This document shows positions 13,546 through 24,914 of a stretch of 64,000 bases of DNA, piece after piece. The position numbers and the translations under genes are program-made. The notes beneath the pieces are model-generated. The model was given only the letters and a program-made list of their open reading frames with translations. It made no database searches and was not told the origin of the DNA. Source of the stretch: Chondrilla cf. caribensis (lineage: Eukaryota; Porifera; Demospongiae; Chondrillida; Chondrillidae); contig OZ026555.1 of assembly GCA_964020155.1 (NCBI GenBank), forward strand, positions 1,502,515 to 1,566,514. The letters run 5' to 3'. The first letter of the stretch is position 1; each line of letters begins with the position of its first letter.

Positions 13546-16500
13546 ACACACCCAAATGCATGCAAACACACCGAGAATTGTACTGTATTATACGTATATA
13601 CACATCATTATACTGACAAACATGACCAAGATACAGTTGTGTGCACTACCACTCACTGGCATAGTAGTTGAGGAACCTGTCCTCCTTTCCAAACACATCC
13701 GCTGGTCTCATGACAACCGCAGAGGGGAAACATTCACGCACCACTTCCTCTCCAAAAGCCTGAGTTGCAACAAACAAAACACATAATACGCACATCACAC
13801 TGTGGTATATACGTACAGTATTATTGCTTTCCTATGCCACTATTATACATACAATATGTATTAGTTATGTCCCTTCCACACCGGATGTGCAGCTAATACA
13901 ATCCCACTTTCAGTTAATTACCGAGGTCGTCAGCCCAAGGTGATTGATTGAACATGTGACTGTATAGCTGCACATCCGGTGTGGAAGGGACAAAACTAGC
14001 TTGTGTCATGGGATGGCAATTTTGTTACAGGAAGTTTCGTGCTCTTTGCAACAGCACCTAAAGTCAGAAGTCACATGTATTTGTATTGTGCACTATTGCA
14101 CACTGACTTCTGAAGCCATGTGCTGTTGTAAGAAACAGGAAATTCCCTGTATTGCTCCATTGTTTGCTGTTGTTGATGTTGTAGGTGACAGGAAATTGGT
14201 ATGATCAGTTAAAATGCATCGTTAATAACTTGATTGCAAGTGTGCTGTATTGGAAGCTGCAAGGGTGCTGTAGAGGTTTTATTAACTACTTTTTCTTTTG
14301 ATCTACCTGCCTACCATGACACAAACATACAGTACATTAACTAATGTTTCCATGGATTCTCCAATTTGAAAGAAACATTTTACTAGCGCTGGGCAGTATC
14401 AAAAAATATCAGTTTTGGTATATTGCCAACATCATACCACGGTATTACCATATATTCGGTATACGGCCCAGTGCTACATGTTACCCAGATCCAATCAACC
14501 ACCATGTAACATCGCCTTGAGTAAAACACCATCTAATAACTGTTGAGTCAGGAGACAAAAGTTGAGGTTACTCAATTGATGTCACCTAACACCCAACCAC
14601 AGACATCGACAGATGAACAACAACAACCTTTGAAACCAGCACTCATGGGAACAGTAGCTAAAATTGGTAATTAACCTTTCCCACGAGTTATACAGGAAGG
14701 TGAAGGTTCAGAAAATCAAACCAACACAGTAGTGTGGCGACAACAATTGAAACAACAAAAGAACTTGAAAATACAACAGATGAACTGGTCTTAAATAGGT
14801 GAACAGATGTCTTCCCTGTCCATGTATTGCTTTGGTGTTTTCACCACTGCCAACCTGATGCCCCATGAGAACAACGAGAGCATATAATTTTCACAATGCT
14901 CCTGTTTCAGTTATGATCAATTGCTAGGTGTCGACCATATTTGGGGATGGTTGTTATGCGTAACAGTTCACCTTGTAATTGTTATGTCCACATTTGTCAC
15001 ATATATCAGGGTATCAGGGATTCTTATTTAACGTAGGGAACTGTTGGCCATAGGCTATTCAAAGTGGCACCCACATGTACGTACGTAATACAAGTTAAAA
15101 ATCTCCTGGGATACAGCCCTGCTCTCAAATCACTTGGGTGTCTCTTCCAGATTTGAAACAACCTTCGCTGAAGGTAACATGTCCAATGAAGTCTTTACGA
15201 CCAAATTTCAGGCCAATTTCTCACATTTAGCTTCAACATTGGTCATCTTTTCGCACAGTATGGATTATTATATAAATCCACCATCCTGGACATGAGTATG
15301 GACACATTATATATACGAGTCCGAATTACCCGCCCTACGGGCATATTTGTCCGTAACGTGTCATAAAAATGGCACCTTTCAAGTACAGGGATAGTACGGT
15401 TTCGTTCAAATTCTAGAAGAAAGGCCTAAAATGAAACACCAACCCCCTTAGTATACTTCACGGGTGCCGCTGAGAAGGATTGGGGAGTTTGACGTCGATC
15501 GCATGCGAACTGAAGGAGTTCACAAACAAACAAACAAACAGAGACCCCGTAAATTATAGTAAGATACATACATCGAGTATGACATACTGGAAGTTGATAG
15601 TGGATGGAGGTGGAGGTAGCTTCCTGTTTTACTCACTTAATTACTTCCTGTGATTAATCGATTTGCTTGCACTATTAACCATAATCAGACAAACTAGTTG
15701 TGAACAAAGTTCAGAACCTCGCTATGACGTAGTATATAGACTACTTGCTAAATGACGCAATAGAGGAAAAATGGCTGATGAAAATGGACGTTGAAATGGC
15801 TGTCCAATTCGATGTCCCAAATGACGTAAGGATAAACCATACCATAGCTTGGAGGAAATCGAACAATTGCCGAATAGAATTCCAAGGTATACTATTGATT
15901 AATTTCTTCAGATACTTGCCAGCCGACTATTGAGGATCCTGAGGTCGTCAGAAAATGTAAACTGAGCAACTTTATTTGCGTATCACTCACCATTTAGCCA
16001 GTTGTCAGAAACATCCCTTACCTTATTTAGTAGCACATGCTGACCTACATTCATCAATGTACACGATTAGCAATTTATGTGTAAAACCAACCAACAATTT
16101 TCGTTCAAAGAACTTGCATCTTGAAATTAAACATGCATTTCACGTACACAAAGTATGGGCGACCTTGATGACGGAAACTTGCTATACCGCTTGGTAATAA
16201 AAATCGATTGTTTAATCAATTAATTGTCACAACAGTAATCTTAATTTGTCAGCACTCAATCTGCTACAGTACATCTGGGCACGATACAACTAACTCATGT
16301 CCAGGTGCAGTGAATCACTTTTATTGGATATAAACACATTTTACTACACATACGTAATATGTATTGGACCATGCATACCGTATAGTGGGAAATTTTCACG
16401 GTACAAAATTTTCGCAGATGGCTCCAAAAATGAAAATTCGCAGAAAAAAGTTTTGCGGATGCTGGTCACAGTCATTTGATAGAACAACGGGAATGCCGAA

Positions 16501-19070
16501 TTAGCAGATTTTATTTTCATGAATGTTAGGCCAACTGTGAAATCCGCAAAAATTTAGTCCCACAAAAATTTCACGCTATATGGTATATCTGCAGTTCAAA
16601 TTGTCTACACATTCACTACACCAGGACACAATCATAACATGTACATTGCACATACTGTAGGTACATATTTGCACATGTAGTACGTACACACTGTGAGTAT
16701 ACAGTGTGCAGAATATCACTCACTACACATACATACAACTATAAAATGTACACATGTAGCTACTCATACAAACCTTGGATTGTAAGAAAGCTGATGGAGA
16801 GTCCTTGTTAGCATTCAGAGCTGAAAAGTGCACGAGACGCTTGACCCCTGTCTTCTGACAAGCCTCGGCGATGTGCTGTGCACCCCTGATGTGCACGTCG
16901 TTGAACTTGAAGTGTCGTGTTTCGTAGTCGCACCCAGTGAGGTTCACCACTAGATCGGCAAACTGGACGCACTTGAGCACTGAGTCAGGATCATCCAGGC
17001 TGTAGTGCTACGTGTTGAGAAAGATCAAGCAGGTACGTATGTTAGCACTGCAGCACGTCTCCCATATGACTCTATATACCTTCATTACAAACAAAGGCTG
17101 CAATGTACGTACATACAGTGAATATACTTCAATTCAATCAGTTCTTGAAAATATGGTGGATTAATCAGTATCTATTAGTATTTCACATTACATACGTATT
17201 GGTACTGGAGAAGGTTTTGCAGATAAAGCAGCGGCAGATTAACGAGAATTCACTGCACATACAAATACTACAGAGACTGATGTATACGTACAAATCCATG
17301 ACAATGACTCACTGGAAAGTTGATCTGACCCAAGTCTCCCATCAGACGCAAGTGACGGCAGTCGTGTTCGTCTCCACGGTAAGGGCATATCACCTGACTC
17401 CCAACACGAGCTGTACGTGGAGAATGGGGGAAATACCTCCAGTAAACCCTCACCAATCAGAACAGGCTTGTACTAAGCCTCATGCTGACAAGAGTGTTTG
17501 GATTACAGAATTTACTCTTACTACTGAACATGTACTTCGAATGTACTTTTAATTAATTTGACACATTTTGTGCACAAAATGATGGTGAAAACACATCAAA
17601 GCGTGGTAAAACATTCTTTCTGCTGAAAACTTTTTGTGTGTGTTCAGGTTCACCAATCACCACTACTCCTTCAGAGAGTGACTACAGTGCTTGCACTATG
17701 ACTATATTATTGTGAATCCAATTCGGATTTTTGAGGGTATGGATTAACAAGATTGGGATATAGGAGTGTCTATTGTTCAATAACGAGTACATACAGTGAA
17801 TTTTGGTTAAATTTTCATAATTTGTTTTCAGAAAACATGGCGGATTAGCCGGATATTCATTAGTACTTGGCACTGAAAATAAAACTGTAATGGAAAATAG
17901 GTTTGTCAGATAAACGGGAATTTACTGCACATACGTATTGGAGTTAAAGTTAGGCAATTATTCAATATTAAAGCTTTAATTGTGATATTTGAATTGGACA
18001 ATTATCAAGACAAAATTTTGAATCCCAATAGGTTAGGTTAGGTATACTTTTTATTCGTGTTAATTATCTTCATTTCTACATCTAGCCTAATTGGAACGGA
18101 AAATTGTGAGGGCTGGTTGTTGGTAGTGGCTTCGTGGTTCAGTGGTGATGGCGACTACAGTCAGACACCCTGGGTTCGAGTCCTGCAGTTGCCGGTTATC
18201 CTCTTTTCTCCTTTTTCCCCAAGCAGATTGAGCTCCAACGAAACTTCTATACTTATTTAGACTGGGGAAGCCACTAGTATACAGGGCTACTAATAAGGCT
18301 CCCAGTAAAAGAAAAACAGATAAACAAACAATTATTGCTGGAGCAAAATTATCGGTTATTATCCTCTCCATAGAAACATCCAATCATAAGCTATATCTAG
18401 TGTGAGTTAATATGAGATGTACAAAGGACTCATTTGGATAAATTTCTTACTTTTGGATAGCGATGACCTTATTGTCCACCATCCAATAATTTTGATAGTA
18501 CCAACACTGACAAGGGACAAACACATATTGTGTGTGAGATACAGGACATCGCTCGACACTAATCAAACCTCCATTTACCAAATGGGACACAAATGACCCC
18601 ACACACACGAGTGGAAAATTCACCTCCCTTCGGGTAATGTTACATTGGGCGCCTTGATAATATAGCCTTCCAGCTAGTGACACACACAGTATAAACATTG
18701 TCAGCAGAATAAAACTGAGGATGGTACACTTCTATTCCACTACCTGTGGTTTAACAAGTAGCCCAGCTGAGTTCAGTTCAAAAATTCAAAATCCATAAAA
18801 GTCAAGTTCGTAATGTGCACTAATCGCCAGGTAAACCAGTAGTGTAAAATATGTAACGAACACTTCGTAACCTTGGAGACAGCTCATACCTAGTCTATTA
18901 ACAACATAACGACCGGTGAATCCTGTAGCTCCAAACACGGCTACCACTAGTCCACTGAAAGACGAACGACCACCAGGTCCTTTACTCGGGTAGCTGGAGA
19001 GGGCTCGGCAATTCTTCCAACTTCGAAAAACAGCATGAGAACGGCTGAGACCCCTTCTCGCAGTAGCCAT
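6897..19070 (-). CDS. NDUFA9: NADH:ubiquinone oxidoreductase subunit A9 (complex I)
   Basis: Nine exons join in phase: 18890-19070, 17313-17410, 16774-17007, 13657-13759, 10890-10963, 10541-10617, 9683-9778, 7786-7852 and 6897-7061. They give 364 residues; the human protein has 377. NDUFA9 is an accessory subunit of mitochondrial complex I with an atypical short-chain dehydrogenase fold that binds NADPH. Residues 1-30 are Arg/Ser-rich, like a mitochondrial presequence. The dinucleotide-binding loop GATGFTG is at 47-53. Further family blocks are [20 protein letters not shown], the segment ending in [11 protein letters not shown], and the C-terminal [21 protein letters not shown] chose the ATG at 19070; the frame is open upstream but has no earlier ATG near the neighbouring gene. 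For exon 9, an acceptor at 7062 gives the same length as human, whereas an upstream one breaks the phase. Introns hold satellites, MITEs and a SINE. Confidence 0.95.
7425..7612. repeat. 15-bp minisatellite, about 12 units
   Basis: GCTAGGGATCAGGTA and ACTAGGGATC(A/T)GGTA units lie in tandem in the last part of the NDUFA9 intron between exons 8 and 9. The repeat length is a multiple of three, which produces a spurious repeated ORF on the minus strand. Confidence 0.95.
7998..8317. repeat. Two (CA)n microsatellites
   Basis: Runs lie at about 7998-8060 and 8218-8317, just downstream (on the minus strand) of an NDUFA9 exon acceptor at 7853 and within the intron upstream of it. They are separated by ordinary sequence. 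Confidence 0.95.
8752..9262. repeat. 17-bp minisatellite, about 28 units
   Basis: CTGGTTAGTACACACTC and close variants (CATACTC, CCCGTTAGC) are repeated. Single units reappear around 10040-10070, so the motif is also dispersed. It lies in an NDUFA9 intron. Confidence 0.93.
9600..9680. repeat. (CA)n microsatellite abutting an exon donor
   Basis: The CA run ends only a few bases from the GT donor of NDUFA9 exon 7 at 9682 (minus strand). Length variation here would change the spacing next to a splice site. Confidence 0.9.
10670..10775. repeat. (GT)n / (GTGC)n microsatellite
   Basis: GT-rich tract with GCGTGCGTGC interruptions in the short NDUFA9 intron between exons 5 and 6. Confidence 0.93.
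10978..11875. repeat. 31-bp satellite array, about 28 units
   Basis: The unit contains ATCATGGCAACCGTATCA followed by a variable CACAATGCACCCT. Variants such as CTTGTATGGAAACCGTAT recur at a longer spacing, indicating a higher-order pattern. The array starts about 15 bp from the acceptor of NDUFA9 exon 5 (10964). Long plus-strand ORFs here are artefacts. Confidence 0.96.
12185..12366. mobile_element. MITE family with GTTAATCTGCC-type ends
   Basis: The element starts near ACAGTGAATACTTGTTAATC and ends near ATTAACGAGAATCCACTGTA, an inverted pair. Related copies or parts lie at about 17130-17256, 17788-17932, 22175-22235 and 62920-63095, all containing TGGCGGATTA or its complement. Five relatives in one window mark an abundant dispersed family. 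Confidence 0.75.
12825..13165. repeat. 47-bp tandem repeat, about 7 copies
   Basis: The unit contains CCCACTGTAGTCCACAGATA and TCAAGTTCATCGACAACACTT. Later copies replace the second block with ACATAGTTTAGTTCACAG. Intronic in NDUFA9. Confidence 0.92.
13353..13555. repeat. (CA)n microsatellite, about 200 bp
   Basis: Nearly continuous CA with CG, TA and TAA interruptions, about 100 bp from NDUFA9 exon 4. Confidence 0.95.
13868..13992. mobile_element. 125-bp MITE with perfect 28-bp terminal inverted repeats
   Basis: The left end, TGTCCCTTCCACACCGGATG, continues to 13895 and is matched exactly by its complement at 13965-13992. The 69-bp centre is unrelated. No clear target-site duplication flanks it. 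It lies upstream of NDUFA9 exon 4 in the intron. Confidence 0.88.
14023..14170. mobile_element. Imperfect hairpin element, MITE-like
   Basis: The left arm (ACAGGAAGTTTCGTGCT, CAACAGCACC, AGTCAGAAGTCACA) is mirrored by the right arm (TGACTTCTGAAGCCATGTGC, TGTTGTAAGAAACAGGAAAT). Arms are about 55 bp with mismatches. Confidence 0.65.
14384..14476. mobile_element. Short MITE with AGCGCTGGGC...GCCCAGTGCT ends
   Basis: The ends are inverted repeats (AGCGCTGGGCAGTAT against ATACGGCCCAGTGCT). The centre is rich in GGTAT/ATACC palindromes, a layout common in animal MITEs. Confidence 0.65.
16375..16582. mobile_element. MITE family with ATACCGTATAGTGGGAAATT ends, copy 1
   Basis: The ends are inverted repeats (TACCGTATAGTGGGAAATTT against the complement ending TATATGGTATA). 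The centre contains TGGCTCCAAAAATGAAAAT and GAATGTTAGGCC. Two relatives lie at 38404-38575 and 54655-54866. Confidence 0.78.
18119..18330 (+). mobile_element. tRNA-derived SINE
   Basis: A tRNA-like head contains a Pol III A-box-like stretch (GTGGTTCAGTGGTGATGG) near 18133-18150 and a consensus B box GGTTCGAGTCC at 18173-18183. A non-tRNA body and the tail ACTGGGGAAGCCACTAGT follow. The tail resembles ACTGGGGAGGCCACTAGC beside the non-LTR pieces at about 26212 and 29834, as expected if the SINE uses that LINE's machinery. A degraded relative lies at 20650-20790. It is in NDUFA9 intron 1. Confidence 0.75.
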
Positions 19071-19148
19071 TTTGTTCAATAACGGAAACTAACGGAGAAG
19101 AGAAAGGGCGTGTGTCGTTGGTGGGCGGAGCATAAACATAGCAGAGAA
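19071..19148. promoter_or_regulatory. Bidirectional promoter between NDUFA9 and the SHIPPO-repeat gene
   Basis: The two start codons face away from each other with 78 bp between them. The segment contains both 5' UTR starts and whatever core promoter drives both genes. No TATA box is evident. Confidence 0.75.
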
Positions 19149-22100
19149 ATGGCATCCAAGGATCCGCGCACTGCCAAGTCAGCTACGGTTAGAATCAGAA
19201 GTGCTTCTGTGGACTCTGGAGGCGGAAGAAGCAAAAAGCATGTTAGGCCGTCAACCAGTAGAAATGCAATGGGCGAATATATCGTCCCCAAAGGAGGTCG
19301 ACCTCTAACAGCTCAGGTGTACACTTCTCCTTCGGGCCTCGACTATAAGCCCACTACGAAGTTGACGCTTCCGCGCGCACCCGAATTCACACTGAAAGGA
19401 CAGTTGAATCCTTTGTCTAAACCTCCATTGCCCTCGCCTAGCGACTATCAAACAGGACGAGATTTAGTTTGGACTAAGGACAAAAACGTGACTTTGAAGA
19501 AGAAAGACGTTACTTGGCCATATGATACAAGGAAAGAAGCTCACATAACGTGTAGTCTTGGTGCGGGTGCGTATATGTTGACCGAAGGTAACTTTGGGTC
19601 CGGTCAAAAGAAGCCTTGTAGTGCAAAATATAAAGGGCGTGTCCAAGCAGGTCCGCCCAACGCTCTCGTCCAGCCTTGCGACACAGAGGGATTCCAGACA
19701 CCCGGACCAGCCTACTGGCCACGCCCCGACACAGGAAGGAAATCGTCGATCGGTTCCCAGTTCAAAAAGGATCGAGGTGAAACACTCGGACCTGGTCCAG
19801 CTACGTACACCCTGCCCGATGAAGAGACACCGACACCACTCATTGGAGAGCTCTTATCTGGATTGTCTGAACCGCCAAAACCAGGACCTAACGCTTACAC
19901 TGTTCCCGCATGTGTTGGTACTGGTCCCAAGAAAACCTTTGGACAGAAGCACATGGAGAAGAAGATCCCGCAGACCCCAGCTCCAAATCACTACAAAGTT
20001 GGGCGACCAGAGAGTGCAGTGTCCACCTCCATGACATATAGGGCCTTTCCAGCCAAGAGTGACAAGAAACCAGGTCCTGGTGACCACACTCCTGAACTGC
20101 AGGCAGCGTTACTGCGCAATCCAGAATATAGTTGCCGGGAGAACTGTGTTCCCGTTTTCCCCGATATCCTGCAATACACAGAACACCAAACCCTCGATGT
20201 CCCAGGGCCTGGAAGCTACGAACCCGATAAAGAATTTAGCGATAATTCACACCCAGCATACTCAATATCCCTTCCTTTACCACAACGATCAAGTAAGTTC
20301 TTCCTCATTTTAAGTAACATATGTATGTACGTACGTACATGTAGACAATGTGAAGCACTGGTGGAAGTATTACACTGTTACTGGTGGTTTTGATAATTTG
20401 AATTACACACACCACCCCAATTTTGGTGTGCAATTACCACAAGAAATTATCAGTTGATTGAATGCAACTACAAAACTCTACCATCTTGTACATGTAATGA
20501 CCCTACGTATGTAGTGACCATGTTTTTACAGTACATCATCTGCACATTACCTTATGCTGAAAGTAATCTTGCTGACAGTAGCTGATTACAAACTACTGTG
20601 ATTGAAAAAACCACACTGTGTACGTATCTGTAGTTGAAACAAATTCCTAGTGATTTTGTTAAGTATCTTCATTTCTACGTACATCTAGTCTAATCGGTAT
20701 AATCACTTCATGTAGTCTTCAATCATATTCAATCCCTGAGCAGGTTGAGTTCCAATTAGAACTTCTATAACTAATTCCTAGTGTTAAACCAGTCTAGTTA
20801 TTCCATAAGCTGTTGAGGACTTGATATCATGCCTGTATAAATGGCCACCTCAATGGAAATGTCACCTGTCTACAACAGTCATCCTGATTGAGTCAAAAAT
20901 ACGTGTAGTAGACTAGAACCTGTATTGAGGATCACCTCTGTACAAAGACCACCTGTCCTAAATGACCACTCTTGAACTATTCAATACATGATCTCAAATA
21001 CATTGATAAACCTCTATATGAAGATCACCTGTCTACAGAGACCACATTTTCATGGTCCCCTGTGCGGTCATTATATTATACAGATTCCAGTGTATAAGTA
21101 ACCACAAAGGCAGTGTGGTCACCAGAGTTGAAATAAAGAAGGGTACCTTTATGTATGTGTGGAACATTTTTGAGGGGTACAAAAAAAGCAGTAACACAAC
21201 AACAATGGCAAGGGTGCAATTATGTATAATAATCAGTGTAAAGTATAAACAATATGTTATACACTACTCAACAGTAAAACCACATTGATGTACATTGATC
21301 ATTTGAAGAGGGGTGCAGGGGGTATTTTGAGTCATTATGAAGGGTACTTTGGGTCTCAAGAAGGGTTCTGTATCCTTCAAAAGTGACCTAGAGACCATAC
21401 TGCAAAAAGGTCTGGTTCAATCCAACTCTGTTCACCCTCCTGTGTTCTACACAACTATGAGAATCACATGTAAAATCCAACTTTTGTGCAGATTCGAATC
21501 CAGGCCCAAATCACTACACCTTGAGTCACGAGGCTCGATCAGATCTTCGGAAGGCTCCAAAGTATTCCATGGGGCGCAGACTGTCCGACAGTGATTTACC
21601 TTTGAAGACCCAGCAGGAACTCCCAGGACCCGGTGCTTATGTCCCACGTACACAAGACCGACCGCAATCATGTAAAATCACACCAAGGAGACCGCCACTC
21701 AGAAGTATGACACTTTGCTATTTTGTCCGTCATCTTGTTGCTAGCATGTGTACACATCTGAACAGGATTCATATCTTTGTATGTTCTCAAGTAGAGGATC
21801 TGCATAGTCTGGTTATATATGGTAGTGATCATCATCACATGGGAGACCTCTATATTTAGCTCATTCGTAGGTCAAAAAAAACATGATAACATTCAGTTTT
21901 ATGTGGGTACTTTATTAGTAGCAAAGGGCTCCTCGGTTAATTACATATGTATTTTATACTAATAGTCTATGTAACACAGTGCAATGTACGTACGTATATA
22001 ATATACTCTGACACAGTACTACGTATGTGTAATAATAGTATACGTACTCCAACGCTAGACTATGTACATACTAAGTGCCCAAACCCACCACAATATACAT

Positions 22101-22497
22101 ATATACATGTACATACTTGAACATGGTAGCATGTTTATCCCACACAGTGTTACATGTGTATATGTACATATAAATGTAGCGTAAATTTCTGTTAATCCGC
22201 CACTGCTTTGTCCACCACAATTTCCCAATGTTAATAGTTCATGCCCAATCAAATGTTAATCCTAAGTTGTCTTTGTGTCACTTTGTGACTTGTATTACTC
22301 CACGACGATGTACGTACGTACTTGCCTTATTTGCAGAATCTATAACACCTGGAGCCAACAGGTATTGCATTGAAGAGAACCAGACGAGAAAAGGGAAAGG
22401 AAAAAGTCCTTCCTTCAGCATGAAGGGGAGGCCAAGTCCGTTTGTATATTCGGGATTCTCTAATGTTGCTATGTCACGATGCTCTAGTTTAGTATGA
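19149..22497 (+). CDS. SHIPPO-repeat (PGP motif) protein, ODF3/CIMAP family
   Basis: Three exons join in phase: 19149-20292, 21492-21704 and 22337-22497, giving 505 residues. The ATG at 19149 starts MASKDPRTAKSATVRI; upstream codons in frame lack an ATG. About ten SHIPPO/STPGR repeats are visible, for example TPGPAYWPRPDTG, GPGPATYTLP, KPGPNAYTVPACVGTG, KPGPGDHTPE, VPGPGSYEPDKEF, NPGPNHYTLSHEA, LPGPGAYVP and TPGANRYCIEE. Proteins of this family (ODF3/CIMAP, STPG) associate with axonemal microtubules or sperm tail fibres, so a role in cilia or flagella is likely. It is roughly twice the length of human ODF3, so the exact orthologue is uncertain. Exons 2-3 are duplicated at 28525-29397. Confidence 0.88.
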
Positions 22498-22592
22498 GAG
22501 ATGCAGTTGGAGGAACAATCCTACTGTTATGACTTCAATTATTGTCGATAATGTGATTTTAGTACAGTAAAACTTGTAAAATTGAAGTAAAC
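20779..22592. repeat. Segmental duplication, left copy
   Basis: From CTAATTCCTAGTGTTAAACC through exons 2 and 3 of the SHIPPO gene to the ACTTGTAAAATT past its stop, this segment recurs at about 27803-29483 in the same orientation with a few percent divergence and small indels. Confidence 0.9.
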
Positions 22593-22902
22593 CTAGCAGC
22601 TGTCTGTTCTGTTTCATTCTGGATACGTACGTTTAGCTACCACCCCCCTGATAGTATGCAACCTCTAAGTGCAGTGTGTGCAGACAGATACAGATAGAGT
22701 TGACACAGGATATTTTCTTGTGATACTATTCTTAGGTCTTACAAGAGAGAAGACTTTGATCAACCTTCACTAGTAAAATTATGGCGAACAGCTGCAGGAT
22801 GAATTCGTTTTGAAATTGGGACTTTGGATCCCAATTTCAAATTGGAGACGAGAATGCACATGCACACATAAATAAATAATTATTATAGACACAGTCCCCC
22901 TA

Positions 22903-22960
22903 CTTCCGATTATTCACCAGTTTCGCCGTCCGATGAATAATCGGAAGCAGGCGAAACTGG
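22903..22960. repeat. Two interleaved inverted repeats (A-B-A'-B' order)
   Basis: A (CTTCCGATTATTCA, 22903-22916) pairs with 22934-22947. B (CCAGTTTCGCC, 22917-22927) pairs with 22950-22960. All pairs are perfect. The interleaved order means the two hairpins exclude each other unless they form a pseudoknot. It sits 52 bp upstream of the first DUF2961 start codon. Confidence 0.85.
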
Positions 22961-23011
22961 GTCTGGCTAACGAGACTATTATGGGTCTACATGGGCGTGA
23001 CCACCTTCATC

Positions 23012-24019
23012 ATGGCTATCAACAGTAGCTGGATATCCCTCGCTTTTGTCATTTCGTCTCTCTTTCTTCCTTTTGTTGTGCCGTATGTCCCCGTACAGCC
23101 GAACATGAAGAGTTTCTCATCTGCTATTAAAGGCGGGCATATTGTCGCGCACGAAGAACTTCTCCTGTATGAACATATGAATGGTCCTGGGGTCGTCACG
23201 GAACAGTGGTTCACAGGCGGCGGCATCATGAACGAAGATGCAAGAGTACGAATCTACATCGACGGAGAAAACACCCCGAGCTTGGATTTCATGCTATATT
23301 TGGCTCATGGCATTGGAATTGGGGAAAGCGTTGAAGGAAAGAATGTTCCTTGGGGCACCCGCCTCATGTCACACGCAGCTCGTGGAGGGGGACTGTTTAA
23401 TACCTTTAGGATACCCTTTCTAAAGTCCTTGAGAGTAACTCTTTCCAGCCCACATTCAGGCCTTTTCTGGTATATCATCAGAGGAGTAGAGAACTACCCT
23501 CTCATCCTGGGTGACCTCCAGTTACCTTCCAATGCTCGACTTCGTCTTTATAAGAATGAAAATGTTACGTTAAAACCATATGAATTCCTGCCTTTGGCCA
23601 AAGTCGATAATTCCAGTGGTGCCCTGTTTATGGTTACCTTGGCAACGAATAGCACCAACTACTATTATCTTGAAGCTTGCATGAGAGTTTTGATTGACGG
23701 CACAGAAATGTTCCTGTCTTCTGGGACGGAAGACTTCTTCTTGTCAGCCTACTACTTCAATGCAGGCTTGTACCATTTCAATGACGCTGGTCTCACTGCA
23801 AAGGATGATAAAGGGTTTGTGTCAATGTACAAGTTTTTTGATCGAGATCCCATTCTTTTCTCGCAGTCTTTCGAACTGACATGGAGGTGTGGTGAGACCA
23901 GTGGTGATAAAAATGGGTGCCCTTCGACATTTCCTTCAAAGAGTGGTCATGAATATCATTTCATCGCAGGACCATCCAATACATTTGTGACTACATACAC
24001 CTGGGTGTATGAGTGGTGA
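23012..24019 (+). CDS. DUF2961 (GH172-like) protein, copy 1
   Basis: An uninterrupted 335-residue ORF. I took the ATG at 23012 because it is shared with copy 2; an ATG at 22991 adds seven residues that copy 2 cannot start. Residues 8-30 are hydrophobic, so it is probably secreted or membrane-anchored. Family blocks are GPGVVTEQWFT, RVRIYIDGE, the FRIPFLKSLRVTL strand region and, at 238-243, GTEDFF, which corresponds to the conserved GTEDYF of DUF2961. Characterised members are GH172 enzymes acting on fructofuranosides or arabinofuranosides, and the Glu in GTED belongs to the conserved acidic set. Substrate and activity here are not known. The family is mainly bacterial and fungal, and both copies lack introns beside intron-rich neighbours, which suggests horizontal acquisition or retroposition. 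Confidence 0.85.
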   Translation: MAINSSWISLAFVISSLFLPFVVPYVPVQPNMKSFSSAIKGGHIVAHEELLLYEHMNGPGVVTEQWFTGGGIMNEDARVRIYIDGENTPSLDFMLYLAHGIGIGESVEGKNVPWGTRLMSHAARGGGLFNTFRIPFLKSLRVTLSSPHSGLFWYIIRGVENYPLILGDLQLPSNARLRLYKNENVTLKPYEFLPLAKVDNSSGALFMVTLATNSTNYYYLEACMRVLIDGTEMFLSSGTEDFFLSAYYFNAGLYHFNDAGLTAKDDKGFVSMYKFFDRDPILFSQSFELTWRCGETSGDKNGCPSTFPSKSGHEYHFIAGPSNTFVTTYTWVYEW

Positions 24020-24914
24020 TGGCTTCAATCTTCTAGGTCTAATACATGATCACATGTAGTGTTTATCAGAGTGGATGATTACATTACGTATAATATTCTA
24101 TACACATACATATTAATCATATAGCACACATGTACTAGTTTTTATAAAACTTGATGTGTGAATTTAGACTAAGTTATAATCCAAATTATATGGTATTATA
24201 ACTTAATGATTAAACAAAATGTCTGCATTGAATTATAATAAAACATGATTTGCAGTGTTGAATCAGATTTCTTTAGTGTTGCTTGAGAACATTAGTGCAA
24301 ACTAGTTCACACACTGCAGAATGCACAAGGCTGAAGCATAGCATGTGTAAGTAAGTGAAGTCTCCATTAGTGCATTTAATGTACTGTCTTGTACCCTCAT
24401 GCAATCAATCAGACACATAATAGCTAACACACACAAATACATAAAATAAATACCACTCTCTCATATAGTAAGCACATACACAAAATGTATGTAAAATTGA
24501 AGTAAACCTAGCAGCTGTCTGTTTCGTTTCATTCTGGATATGTACGTACATGTAGCTACCACCCCCTTGATATTATGCGACCTCTAAGTATGATGTGTGT
24601 AGACAGATGCAGATAGTGCTAACACAGGATATTTTTCTTGTGATACTATTCTTAGGTCTTACAAGAGATTATTAGAAAATAAAACAAGAGAGAGGTTTTT
24701 GACTTCACTTAAGTACGGCGAACAGGATGAATTCGATTTGAAATTGTGACTTTGAGGTCCCAATTTAATATTTCAAATTGGAGACGAGAATGGGTCTGCA
24801 TGGACTATAATATTATACGCATGACAGACCATAGACCCTATGGCGTGACCATAGATCTAGGGTCTATGGCGTGACCATAGATACTCAAACACCGTGACCA
24901 TAGATAACTTCATC

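Noticed and set aside
24894..24914. Upstream start for DUF2961 copy 2
   Set aside because: The codon at 24894 is GTG; the first ATG in frame is at 24915, which matches the second ATG of copy 1.
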